Source: Streptomyces griseocarneus
Lineage (GTDB): Bacteria > Actinomycetota > Actinomycetes > Streptomycetales > Streptomycetaceae
Assembly (NCBI GenBank): GCA_003674045.1
Contig: PENC01000007.1
Coordinates: forward strand, 265,923-329,922
Direction of reading: 5' to 3'
DNA: 64,000 bases
Shown: positions 6,560-14,059 of the stretch, in pieces
Position numbering within the stretch: the first letter of the stretch is position 1
How the letters are laid out: the number at the start of each line of letters is the position of its first letter
The notes under the pieces: generated by a model
Told to the model about the DNA's origin: nothing
The model's database searches: none
Seen by the model: the letters and a program-made list of their open reading frames with translations, nothing else
Translations under genes and position numbers: made by a program

Positions 6560-6784
6560 TCAGGCCGTCAGTCCGAAACGGGCCGGGTCGATCCCGGCGG
6601 CGTCCAGCTCCGCGGTGGTGAACCGCAGCGGCTCGGCTTGCGGTCGCTTGCTGTCGCCGAGGGCGTAGGCGTCCTCGCCGATCTGTGCGAGGGTCACGCA
6701 CGATTCGCCGTCGGGGTGGGTGTTGCCGCCGCATGCCTTGGCGAACGTGGCAGTTTCGAGAGGGAGTTCGTACAAGTCGGTCAT
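6560..6784 (-). CDS. DUF397 family protein (set B)
   Basis: A 74-residue protein, 'MTDLYELPLETATFAKACGG...'. The motif 'CVTLAQI' followed by 'ALGDSKRPQAEPLRFTTAEL' matches DUF397 ('CVEVA...VRDSK....L.F'). DUF397 proteins are small partners of DUF5753 regulators (AbaA/WhiJ-type loci). The start at 6784 lies 96 bases from a GCAAC-N5-GCAAC repeat at 6880-6894. First gene of an operon with 5997-6476, 5501-6031 and 4963-5490. Confidence 0.8.
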   Translation of the reverse strand: MTDLYELPLETATFAKACGGNTHPDGESCVTLAQIGEDAYALGDSKRPQAEPLRFTTAELDAAGIDPARFGLTA

Positions 6785-6879
6785 GGCGAACCTTCCCGTT
6801 GGTAGGGCGGGCACCGTTGTGTCGGTGTCCGCTGGCATGACTGAGACGGTAGGGAGGCGGGGGAGTCGGCAGCCAGCAA

Positions 6880-6894
6880 GTTGCAGTTTGTTGC
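6880..6894 (-). promoter_or_regulatory. Set B operator 1: GCAAC-N5-GCAAC direct repeat
   Basis: The plus strand carries GTTGC at 6880-6884 and 6890-6894 (AAGTTGCAGTTTGTTGC), period 10. It sits between the set B regulator stop (6900) and the DUF397 operon, matching set A operator 1 in position but with GTTGC in place of GTTCC. Confidence 0.6.
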
Positions 6895-6899
6895 GTGCT

Positions 6900-7748
6900 T
6901 CATGTGAGGGTGGCCAGGGCATCTGTGATGAGCTTCCGTGCGTGCGCTCCGTACACGGCCAATCGCTGCAATTCGGCGAATGCTCGGGAATAAAGGTCCA
7001 CTTCGCTGGGGGTGGTGACGGTGACCGCTGCTGATACGAGTTCCACGCTCACCTGTTCCGTGTCGAAAATGGAGAAGGTCTCCACGGGCCACATTCGGCG
7101 GTCTACGGAGAACGGGATGACGCCGAGGGAGACGCGGGGCAGCGCCATGACTGCCAGAAAATGTTCAAGCTGCTCGGTCATGGTTTCGGCGCCACCGATG
7201 CGGTGCCGTAGCACCTCTTCCTCCACCAGTAGGCCGAAGCGGTGGTTGCCTTCGTGGATTACATGGGAACGGGCAATCCGGGCCGCCACGGCCTCGTTGA
7301 CGTCGTTCGGGGTATTCCGGAAGTCGGCGATGGCTGCCAACAGCGCTTTTGCGTAGCTCTCGGTCTGAAGGAGGCCGGGAACGACATTCGAGCAGTAGAT
7401 GCGGAACAGCCGCGTGCGTTCGTACAGCGGCACCCGGATTTCCTGCCCCCTGCGCAACCCGGTCCGAAGCACTCGTCGCCACTCCACGTACATGGATTCC
7501 GCGCTGCGGGACGCCGCGATCAGGTCGGCGGCCTGGTCGTCGGCTCCACACGCAGAGCACCAGGCTCTGATGTCGGCATCCGACGGCAGTGTCCTGACGT
7601 TCTCGATCCGTGACGACTTGGACTTGTGCCAGCCGCAGCGTCCGGCCAGAGCGTCCACCGTCAGCCCAGCGTCCAGGCGCAGCTCCCGCAAGCGGGCGGC
7701 GATGGTCTGGCGTGCCTTCTGGACGCTGAACGACGGTGAATCCGGCAT
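6900..7748 (-). CDS. Set B regulator: XRE helix-turn-helix + DUF5753 (Scr1/WhiJ-like)
   Basis: A 282-residue paralog of the set A regulator, colinear throughout. The helix-turn-helix covers about residues 10-70; the recognition region reads 'HKSKSSRIEN' where set A has 'YKSKVSRLEN'. DUF5753 follows ('PLYERTRLFRIYCSNVVPGLLQT', 'LRHRIGG', 'SLGVIPF'). It is intact although the two genes upstream of it (7767-8283, 8252-8501) are broken. It probably binds GCAAC direct repeats at 6880 and 8524 and so controls the DUF397-DUF6879 operon below it. Confidence 0.9.
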   Translation of the reverse strand: MPDSPSFSVQKARQTIAARLRELRLDAGLTVDALAGRCGWHKSKSSRIENVRTLPSDADIRAWCSACGADDQAADLIAASRSAESMYVEWRRVLRTGLRRGQEIRVPLYERTRLFRIYCSNVVPGLLQTESYAKALLAAIADFRNTPNDVNEAVAARIARSHVIHEGNHRFGLLVEEEVLRHRIGGAETMTEQLEHFLAVMALPRVSLGVIPFSVDRRMWPVETFSIFDTEQVSVELVSAAVTVTTPSEVDLYSRAFAELQRLAVYGAHARKLITDALATLT

Positions 7749-7766
7749 GGACCTGTTCCTGAGGGA

Positions 7767-8283
7767 TCAGACTTCGTACTTCCCGTGCGGTACCGCTCGT
7801 TCCCACGTGGTTTCGAAGGCCGACGAGAATTGCTTGATCAGGGCCTGGTCTGAACTGAACTCGTCGGCCGCGAGGGAGCCATCACCCGCGGAGTGGTGAA
7901 TTCTGCCAGCCTGCCGTCGAACAACCAGAAATCGTTCGGGGGAGAAGGAGATCGGATGACATCCGCCAGGGAAGCCAACGAACTTGTTCGCCCGTGGCCA
8001 TGTTGGCATGGGTGGTGTAGTGCTCCCACCTGACGTACTCCGAAACGGGCTCACTGACCACCCGGGCCCGCCTGATCACCACCCCGCGTTCGACGGCTCG
8101 GGCGATCTGCTCATGGAAGCTGTGTCACTAGGACTCCTGGTCGCCCCAGGCGGTGCGGTGGCCCTGCCTCCACGCCGTGAACCACTTGCTGTCGCCATAC
8201 ACATCTCGTGTTTCGAGGTGGACGGCCGAGCGGTCGGTGGAGGCCAGCAACTCAGCGAAGCTGGGCTGCTCGTTCTGCGGCAT
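7767..8283 (-). pseudogene. DUF6879 pseudogene (two nonsense codons, two frameshifts)
   Basis: From ATG 8283 the frame reads 'MPQNEQPSFAELLASTDRSA...' and reaches two consecutive in-frame stops, TAG and TGA (8130-8125). The same frame then continues as DUF6879 ('RRARVVSEPVSEYVRWEH', 'RWLPWRMSSDLLLP'). A frameshift in a G run near 7938-7942 is needed to read 'NDFWLFDGRL', and another near 7895-7905 to reach 'FETTWERAVPHGKYEV' and the stop at 7767. By colinearity with 2927-3451 nothing large is missing. The sequence is a recently decayed copy of the set A partner. Confidence 0.85.
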
Positions 8284-8501
8284 CGGCTGCCTCCTTGATC
8301 ATGTGTGCCATGCGTGCGGGCAACCGGACGACCGCTTCTGTCTCCGGGATCGATCCCGTCTGACGACACTTTGCCAGCAGTTCCTCGTCGGCCTTCCAGC
8401 CTTGGAAGACGAACTCCTGCGCGCCCTCGTCGAACCACACAGGCGGGCAGTGGCCGTACTTGGTATCGGGGGTGATGCCGATGAACCAACCGTAGTGCCA
8501 T
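8252..8501 (-). pseudogene. Frameshifted copy of the small first gene (set B)
   Basis: ATG 8501 opens 'MALR' exactly as in the set A gene, but continuing in that frame gives unrelated sequence. Skipping one base at about 8489 restores 'WFIGITPDT...', 'EGAQEFVFQGWKADEELLAKC' and 'IPETEAVVRLPARM', colinear with 3420-3662. The restored frame has no start codon of its own near the beginning. It overlaps the DUF6879 pseudogene by 32 bases, as in set A. Confidence 0.75.
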
Positions 8502-8523
8502 AGCCGCCTACTACGTCGGGTCG

Positions 8524-8538
8524 GTTGCAATCGGTTGC
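8524..8538 (-). promoter_or_regulatory. Set B operator 2: GCAAC-N5-GCAAC direct repeat
   Basis: The plus strand reads CGGTTGCAATCGGTTGCA; GTTGC at 8524-8528 and 8534-8538, period 10. It begins 23 bases from the ATG at 8501, the same spacing as set A operator 2 to its ATG. Confidence 0.65.
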
Positions 8539-8692
8539 ATGACTTTCCGATCCTCGCACCCACCCCGTCAAGAGGGACTCGCCCCAGCGGAACCCCGGGA
8601 CCACGTCCGACGTAGAAAGAGGGAGCCGTCCTCGGACACGTACCGTCCGGTGGTGGCCGAGCGCAGTGGCCAGCCACCCCGAGAGGAAGCCC

Positions 8693-8908
8693 ATGAAGAT
8701 CAACCGGACGTGTGCCGCCTGTGGCGGGCGTGGAGCGCTGCTCGTGGAGAGGCGGCACCGGATCGGGGACAACCTGAGGGGCAAGGAGTACGAGGAGCGG
8801 CCCTGCCAGGTATGCCGGGGGTCCGGGTGGGTCGCGGGGGGGATCCCACTCGTGAGGGTGCCCCCGGGCGCGTACGGAGGCGGGCCGTACCCTGAAGCCG
8901 GGGGGTGA
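8693..8908 (+). CDS. Small DnaJ-type zinc-ribbon protein
   Basis: A 71-residue protein with two CxxCxGxG motifs (CAACGGRG at residues 6-13, CQVCRGSG at about 42-49), which together form a DnaJ-like zinc-binding hairpin. The start at 8693 follows GAGAGGAA. Small solo zinc-ribbon proteins of this kind are frequent in Streptomyces and of unknown role. It is followed at 41 bases by the Tat-exported hydrolase but need not be linked to it. Confidence 0.75.
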   Translation: MKINRTCAACGGRGALLVERRHRIGDNLRGKEYEERPCQVCRGSGWVAGGIPLVRVPPGAYGGGPYPEAGG

Positions 8909-8949
8909 CCCCATTCCTGAGGGCGAGCAGTCGTCCATATCGTCAACGT

Positions 8950-9924
8950 ATGGAATCCGAACGTGCGTTGAGCGATGAGCGTGGAGGAACGTCACGCAGG
9001 GGCGTCCTGCGAGGTCTCGCCCTGACCACGGGAGCCATGGCCCTCGGAGCGGGCACGGCGACCGCGTCTGCCGCCCCCTCCGGAAGGAGCACGTACGTGC
9101 TCGTCCACGGCACGCACAGCGCCGGAGCGTTCTGGCTGCCGATCGCGCAGGAGCTGACCCTCCGGGGCCACCGTGTCGTCGCCGTGGATCTGCCGCTGCA
9201 CGGCTCGCAGGCGTTCGTGCCGGAGTCGTATCAGCGGCAGGATCTCGCGGCGATGGCCGTCGAGCCGTCGCCGGTCGCGGCGCTGAGTCTGGACGACTAC
9301 GAGAAGCACGTCACGCGTGTCGTGCGCCGGGCGGCCACGCACGGTCCGGTCGTCCTGGTCGGCCACAGTCTGGGCGGTGCGACGGTGAGCCGGGTGGGGG
9401 ATGCCGTACCGGAGCTGCTCCATCACCTCTGCTACATGGCGGCTTTCTGCCCCAGCCCCGCGTTGCCGACGCCCGACGCGTGCACGGCGGCCCCGGAGAA
9501 CGCGGATGCGCTGATCCCGCTCGGCCAGATCATCGGGGATCCCGAGCGGCTCGGTGTCATGCGCCTCAATCCCCGTACGGGCGACCCGAAAGACCTCAAG
9601 GCTCTGCGGGAAATGATGTGCGCGGGCTATCCGGACAACGTGTTCCGGCAGCGCCTGGGCAGCATGCAGACGGACGAGTCGACGAGGGCCTACGCGGGGC
9701 GGGCCGTGGGTCGGTCGGAGACGTGGGGGCGGCTGCCGCGCACGTACCTCCGTTTCGGGAAGGACCGGACGATCGCCACGAAGCTCCAGGACCGGATGAT
9801 CGCGGAGGCGGACGCCCGCACGCCGCGCAATCCCTTCCGGGTCCACGACTTCCCGGCCGCGCCCCACGTCGGCCCGCTCGACCCGGCGCCGGTGGCGGAC
9901 GTGCTGGCGGCGCTCGCGCCGTAG
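8950..9924 (+). CDS. Tat-exported alpha/beta hydrolase
   Basis: A 324-residue protein. Residues 15-45 form a twin-arginine signal ('TSRRGVLRGLALTTGAMALG'), so it should fold in the cytoplasm and be exported. The alpha/beta hydrolase fold follows: 'HGTHSAGAFW' (oxyanion loop), nucleophile elbow 'GHSLGG', and the catalytic His in 'AAPHVGPLDP' near the C-terminus. The family includes esterases such as salicylate-esterase/MenH-like small hydrolases; substrate unknown. ATG 8950 is chosen since it places the RR motif near the N-terminus. Confidence 0.85.
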   Translation: MESERALSDERGGTSRRGVLRGLALTTGAMALGAGTATASAAPSGRSTYVLVHGTHSAGAFWLPIAQELTLRGHRVVAVDLPLHGSQAFVPESYQRQDLAAMAVEPSPVAALSLDDYEKHVTRVVRRAATHGPVVLVGHSLGGATVSRVGDAVPELLHHLCYMAAFCPSPALPTPDACTAAPENADALIPLGQIIGDPERLGVMRLNPRTGDPKDLKALREMMCAGYPDNVFRQRLGSMQTDESTRAYAGRAVGRSETWGRLPRTYLRFGKDRTIATKLQDRMIAEADARTPRNPFRVHDFPAAPHVGPLDPAPVADVLAALAP

Positions 9925-10088
9925 ACGGCGGGCGGCACCGAAAGCCGCAAGCCGCGACCGCGGCGAACGGTTTCGGGCCCCGGTCGTCAGGCCAACCTTC
10001 GCCAATCTTTTGGCAACGCCGAAAGGTGATGGTGGCTGTGCGCACCCCCCAGCGCACTGGTTCCGCCCTTGCATGTGAAAGGCCCCCC

Positions 10089-10496
10089 ATGATTCGTAAA
10101 TTTGCTTCCCGTTCGACCGCTGCTGTCGCCGCCGCTGTGGGTATCGGTCTGCTGGGAGCGTTCGGCATGGCCGCTCCCGCGCAGGCGGTTGATTTCCCGC
10201 ACGGGAGCGGGAAGCCGCCCATCCCGTACCCGGGCATGATCACCATTTGCAACCATGGCGCTTTCGTCCTCTACGAGGACTTGCGGAACAACCGCGGTGA
10301 TCTCTGGCAGAGCAAGGACCTCTACGCCGGGGAGTGCGTCACCTTCGGCAACAACTACATGACGTCCTCCACCGTCTACATGTCCGCGCGAGACGGCCGT
10401 AACACGGGCGGCACCTTCAAGACCGTCTTCGGCCGTGACACGTGCTTCTCCGCCAGCGGGACCGCCGGCAACGCGTCGTACCAGGCCGCTTGCTGA
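10089..10496 (+). CDS. Small secreted protein, peptidase-inhibitor-like
   Basis: A 135-residue precursor with a Sec signal peptide (residues 1-36, ending PAQA). The mature part has four Cys (ICNHG, GECVTF, DTCFSA, C-terminal AAC), likely two disulfides, and resembles the small secreted 'peptidase inhibitor family I36'-like proteins of Streptomyces; this is a tentative match from cysteine spacing and aromatic content. Monocistronic. Confidence 0.65.
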   Translation: MIRKFASRSTAAVAAAVGIGLLGAFGMAAPAQAVDFPHGSGKPPIPYPGMITICNHGAFVLYEDLRNNRGDLWQSKDLYAGECVTFGNNYMTSSTVYMSARDGRNTGGTFKTVFGRDTCFSASGTAGNASYQAAC

Positions 10497-10519
10497 GGCT
10501 CTGCCCTGCTCCGTCGGCG

Positions 10520-10556
10520 GAAATCTTCACTTACCGTCCCCCAGAATGAAGATTTC
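10520..10556. other. Long inverted repeat
   Basis: GAAATCTTCA (10520-10529) and TGAAGATTTC (10547-10556) are perfect complements with a 17-base centre, AT-rich against a GC-rich background. It lies 24 bases after the secreted-protein gene and 114 before the Imm49 gene. It could be a terminator or an operator. Confidence 0.55.
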
Positions 10557-10669
10557 TGTCGGCACGCCACCCCGCCGGAGGGGCGACGCTCCACCGGCCG
10601 CAGGAGCTCTGGCCCGTCTCTGCTCGCAGGGACCGCCGCCCCCAGCGCCTGCCTCGTAGAGTCGCACGC

Positions 10670-12346
10670 GTGAAGAACGACGCCCCCGGCCAGGACTCCG
10701 ACCTGCCCATGCTGACCGTCGCGCAGGCCGCTCACCTGCGTGCCCTTGCCGCACCCCACCTCCGGCAGGACCACCGTTACTCCCTGCACAACCTGGCACT
10801 CACCTGCCGCGCCGTGCCCGAGGAGCGCTGGCCCGTACTCGTCGCCGCGCACTTCGAGAATCTGCGCAACGCGAGCCGTGGCGGCGAGAGTGCCGAGGAG
10901 TTGCTGAGCGGGGTGCACGCTCGCCTGCTGCCTGTCGATTCGTTCACCCCTGAGCTCACGGCCACCATGCGTTACGCCCGCGTCGTTGCCGACGGGCTCG
11001 TGTTCGCGTACGCACTCGACGGGCCCACCAGCGTGCGCGTCCTCACCGACCACGACGTGGGGCGGGCGGGGCTGGAGGAGCTGGGCCGGGCGGCGTACGC
11101 GAATCTGATGCGCGTGCCGGTCCGGCACGAGGAGATATCCGTCGCCGGGCGGGCGCGGCTGCACACGCTGCACGGTGACTCGCCATTCGTCGCGAGCAAG
11201 GCGCTGTTCCTGTCGGAGGCCGCCCGTCTGCACACCGGGGAGCCGCTGCCGGACGCCGGGGCTCTCGTCGTCGTGCCGAACCGGCATCAACTGGCGTACC
11301 ACCCGATCACCGACGGCTCGGTGGTCGATGCCCTCAACGGCCTTGCCGCCTATGCGCTGGAGGCTCACGAGAACGGTCCGGGCGTGCTGTCCCCACGGGT
11401 CTACTGGTGGCACAAAGGCGGTCTGACGTCCCTCACCGTCATCGATCACGACACTCTCACCTTCTCCCTCCAGCCGCCGCCGCGGCTGCTCGGGATGATG
11501 AAGGGGCTGGTCCGCCTCGACCGTGCCGGGCGGCTCGCCACCGGCGTCACTCCCGATGGTGCCGAGACGGACGTCGCCGAGGGCATCGCCCGCGTCGCCC
11601 AGGACCCGGCCGTGCTCGGCGACGCCTTCGCCTCCGCCCTCGCGCTCGCCCACGCCCGCTGCGCTGCCGATCCGGACGCGGCGCGTGCGGACACCTGGGA
11701 CGCCTGGGCCACGGCGGTGCAATTGGGTACGGCGTGGTTCACCGGTGCGCAGGCGCAGGAGTGTCACCTGGGCGATGCGGGAGTCGGTCGGCTTCCCGCC
11801 CTGCCCGCCGAGCCGCCCGCGGATGCCCGCGCCTGGCTCGACGCCCTTTACCTCGCGGTCGTGTGCCGTCAGATGGACCGGATCGGCCGCCTGTGCCGGG
11901 TGCCGCTGGACACCCTGCGGCAGGACGACTCCGTGGACGAGTACGTCCTGCACTGGATCGACACCTTGCAGACGTTCTTCTCCGACGGCCGTTCCATGGA
12001 CGTCGTCGTGGAGAAGCTGGTCGGGACGATGAAGACGTCCATGCCCGAGGCCCTGACGCACGCGCCGAAGGACTTCGTGGACCAGGTCGACCACCAGCCC
12101 GCCGCCCTCTTCCACCGCATCGTCACCCGTGACCACGACGCCTTCGCCGAGGCGCTCGCCGAAGCCCTCGCGCAGCACAGGCGTTACTGGGGCGAGTCGG
12201 CGGCGCCGCGTGCCCGGGTGGCACTCGGACCGCTCGCGATGGCGAGCCTTGCCTACGACTACGGGTTCCCGGTCGATCAGAAGCAGCCGTATCTGCCCAT
12301 GTATCTGCTCAATCGCGAACGGATCGAGACCATTCCGGCGCCCTGA
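10670..12346 (+). CDS. Imm49 family immunity protein (long form)
   Basis: A 558-residue cytoplasmic protein. The C-terminal ~180 residues ('DALYLAVVCRQMDRIGRLCRVPL' to 'DQVDHQPAALFHRIVTRDHDAF') fit immunity protein 49, known from polymorphic-toxin loci. The N-terminal ~350 residues hold 'GALVVVPNRHQLAYHPI' and look like a separate domain I cannot name. No toxin gene with an exported delivery domain is adjacent, so it is an orphan immunity gene here or serves another role. Confidence 0.7.
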   Translation: MKNDAPGQDSDLPMLTVAQAAHLRALAAPHLRQDHRYSLHNLALTCRAVPEERWPVLVAAHFENLRNASRGGESAEELLSGVHARLLPVDSFTPELTATMRYARVVADGLVFAYALDGPTSVRVLTDHDVGRAGLEELGRAAYANLMRVPVRHEEISVAGRARLHTLHGDSPFVASKALFLSEAARLHTGEPLPDAGALVVVPNRHQLAYHPITDGSVVDALNGLAAYALEAHENGPGVLSPRVYWWHKGGLTSLTVIDHDTLTFSLQPPPRLLGMMKGLVRLDRAGRLATGVTPDGAETDVAEGIARVAQDPAVLGDAFASALALAHARCAADPDAARADTWDAWATAVQLGTAWFTGAQAQECHLGDAGVGRLPALPAEPPADARAWLDALYLAVVCRQMDRIGRLCRVPLDTLRQDDSVDEYVLHWIDTLQTFFSDGRSMDVVVEKLVGTMKTSMPEALTHAPKDFVDQVDHQPAALFHRIVTRDHDAFAEALAEALAQHRRYWGESAAPRARVALGPLAMASLAYDYGFPVDQKQPYLPMYLLNRERIETIPAP

Positions 12347-12460
12347 CCTCGTTGTCGGCGTGGTCGGCCCGGAGGAAATCACCCGAATGGCCGACTAGTG
12401 TGGCGAGTCGGACAGCAGGAATATATGGAGACAAAAGGGCCCCTGGAAGGGGAGTTGGAA

Positions 12461-12694
12461 ATGCGAAACGTAGCGATTTCTCTCGCTGTCCTGCTGCTTG
12501 GTCTGGGCGCACTGACCGGAACGGCCGCTGCTGCCTCCGCAGCAGGCCAGCCGGCCGTAGCGAAGCAGGACACCGTAACCGCCATGCAGTGTGTGGCCGG
12601 AGGCGGTTTCGTCGACGATGACGACCCCACGAGCCCGACCGGGATGCGCTGTTTCGGCGGGCAGTTCGACGGCGTTCCGGTGACTCTTGGGTAA
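12461..12694 (+). CDS. Small secreted protein
   Basis: A 77-residue precursor. The Sec signal peptide (residues 1-28, AISLAVLLLGLGALTGTAAA) precedes a short mature peptide with two Cys (MQCVAGG, MRCFGG) and an acidic stretch (DDDDP), likely one disulfide. The start at 12461 follows AAGGGGAG. Family not recognised. It runs convergent to 12710-13555. Confidence 0.65.
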   Translation: MRNVAISLAVLLLGLGALTGTAAAASAAGQPAVAKQDTVTAMQCVAGGGFVDDDDPTSPTGMRCFGGQFDGVPVTLG

Positions 12695-12709
12695 TCCCGG
12701 CGGGATCCG

Positions 12710-13555
12710 TCAGCGGGGTGCTCGGCGGATACCTTCCCGGACGGCTTCCACCTTGCGGCGGAGGTCTTCGGCGAAGGATTCGCCGAGCCATCCTTCGTGC
12801 GGGCCGTCGCCCCGGCAGGTGCGGCAGCGGCCGTCGGGGAGTGGGCCGCGTGCGGGTGCGCGGCAGACTTTGCACTCTGTGATGGGTGTGCCGGGCCCGG
12901 GAGTGGGGAGTGCCTCACGTTCGGGCGGGAGTTTGGTCGTGAGGCGCTTGCGGGCGAGGGCGCCGGGGACGTGGACTTCCGGTGGCAGGTTTGTGGTGAG
13001 GGCGCGCACGACGTCGTTCTCGGTGGCGCCCCGGGTGAACCATTCCTCGACCAGGGGTCGCAGTTCGGCGCATTCGGCTGCGGAGAGGGACATGCGGGGG
13101 TCGGCGAGCCCGGCGCTCGCGAGGGTGCCGTATGCGCTGCGGCGCGGCTCCGGTTCCTGGGGCTTGGGCTCGTCGGGGGGCACGTCGCCCTTGAGGAGTC
13201 GCTTCCACCAGGACTCGTCTCGGGCGGTGCGGGAGAAGTAGGTGCGCCAGACCCACTGGGTGCCGCCGTCTCCGACGGTTTCGCGGCGGCGGAAGAGGTG
13301 GCCTGCGGTTTCGAGGAGGCGGAGGGCGGTGCGGACGGCCATCTGTCCGAAGGCGGCGAGCTGTTTGGCGAGGGTCTTGATGTCGATGGCCGCGCCGTCG
13401 GGGAGGCGGTCGATGTAGGCGGCGATGTATGCCTCGCGGGCGGGGAGATGCGTGAAGTCGTCGGCGGTGCGGGGCTTCTGGTCTGGTGCGGAACGCTTGC
13501 CGAAGCCGGGGGAGGCCATGAGGGGCAGGGCAGCGCTAGGGTGGGCGTCAGCCAT
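12710..13555 (-). CDS. Winged-helix DNA-binding protein with C-terminal zinc ribbon
   Basis: A 281-residue protein. The N-terminal half has a winged-helix type region ('DIKTLAKQLAAFGQMAVRTALRLLETAGHLFRRRE', about residues 55-95). The C-terminal part has 'CKVC' and 'CRTC' about 20 residues apart, a probable zinc ribbon, followed by a helical end. Such proteins are common in Streptomyces near DUF397/DUF5753 loci and are annotated as helix-turn-helix proteins; target unknown. Confidence 0.7.
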   Translation of the reverse strand: MADAHPSAALPLMASPGFGKRSAPDQKPRTADDFTHLPAREAYIAAYIDRLPDGAAIDIKTLAKQLAAFGQMAVRTALRLLETAGHLFRRRETVGDGGTQWVWRTYFSRTARDESWWKRLLKGDVPPDEPKPQEPEPRRSAYGTLASAGLADPRMSLSAAECAELRPLVEEWFTRGATENDVVRALTTNLPPEVHVPGALARKRLTTKLPPEREALPTPGPGTPITECKVCRAPARGPLPDGRCRTCRGDGPHEGWLGESFAEDLRRKVEAVREGIRRAPR

Positions 13556-13795
13556 GAGATCGTCTCTCGGTATCGATCTTGTTGGTCAGGCCCTCGTTCG
13601 GTGTTGGCGCACCGGCGGGGGCCGTTTGCTGTGGCGCACGCTACCGGTTTGCGCGCAGCGTCGCGACCCGGCTACCCAAAGTCAAGTGAAGTGTGGTAAG
13701 CGCCCGTTGGGCGCGACTGGGAGGGTGGGTGGGTTCAACTTCACCACCCATTCCCTGGATAAGGCGCTCGGGTCTCGCCGTCCGAATCCCGAAGC

Positions 13796-14059
13796 TCAAG
13801 CGACGGTGGTGGTGTGGCTTATGAACTCAGCCCATGCATGGGTTGGTATGGCGAGCTTCCGGGCCCGAAGCTTGAGCTTCGAGTCTCGGACGCGAATGTC
13901 GCCTGCGTGGAGGGCGAATGCCTCTACGCAGGTGGAATCACCGCCCGGTCCGCTGTAGCTGGATTTGCCGCCTGTGCGGATGGCGGCCGTCTCTACGCAT
14001 GTGCTGCCGCCACCCCCGCCGCTATAGCTGGACTTGGACCACTCGGGCGGATTGCTCAC
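13796..14059 (-). CDS. DUF397 protein with a duplicated motif (set C)
   Basis: An 87-residue protein. DUF397 normally has one 'KSSYS-G-x-CVEVA' segment followed by 'VRDSK' and 'W..F'. Here the first segment occurs twice, 'WSKSSYSGGGGGSTCVETA' then 'KSSYSGPGGDSTCVEAF', before a single 'IRVRDSK' and 'HAWAEFI'. The gene overlaps the DUF5753 regulator stop by four bases (14056-14059), so the pair is coupled. The start is at 14059. Confidence 0.85.
   Translation of the reverse strand: MSNPPEWSKSSYSGGGGGSTCVETAAIRTGGKSSYSGPGGDSTCVEAFALHAGDIRVRDSKLKLRARKLAIPTHAWAEFISHTTTVA

Noticed and set aside
10376..12382. Long minus-strand open frame opposite the Imm49 gene
   Set aside because: Same composition artefact; no domain, no start site, and it covers two genes of known families.
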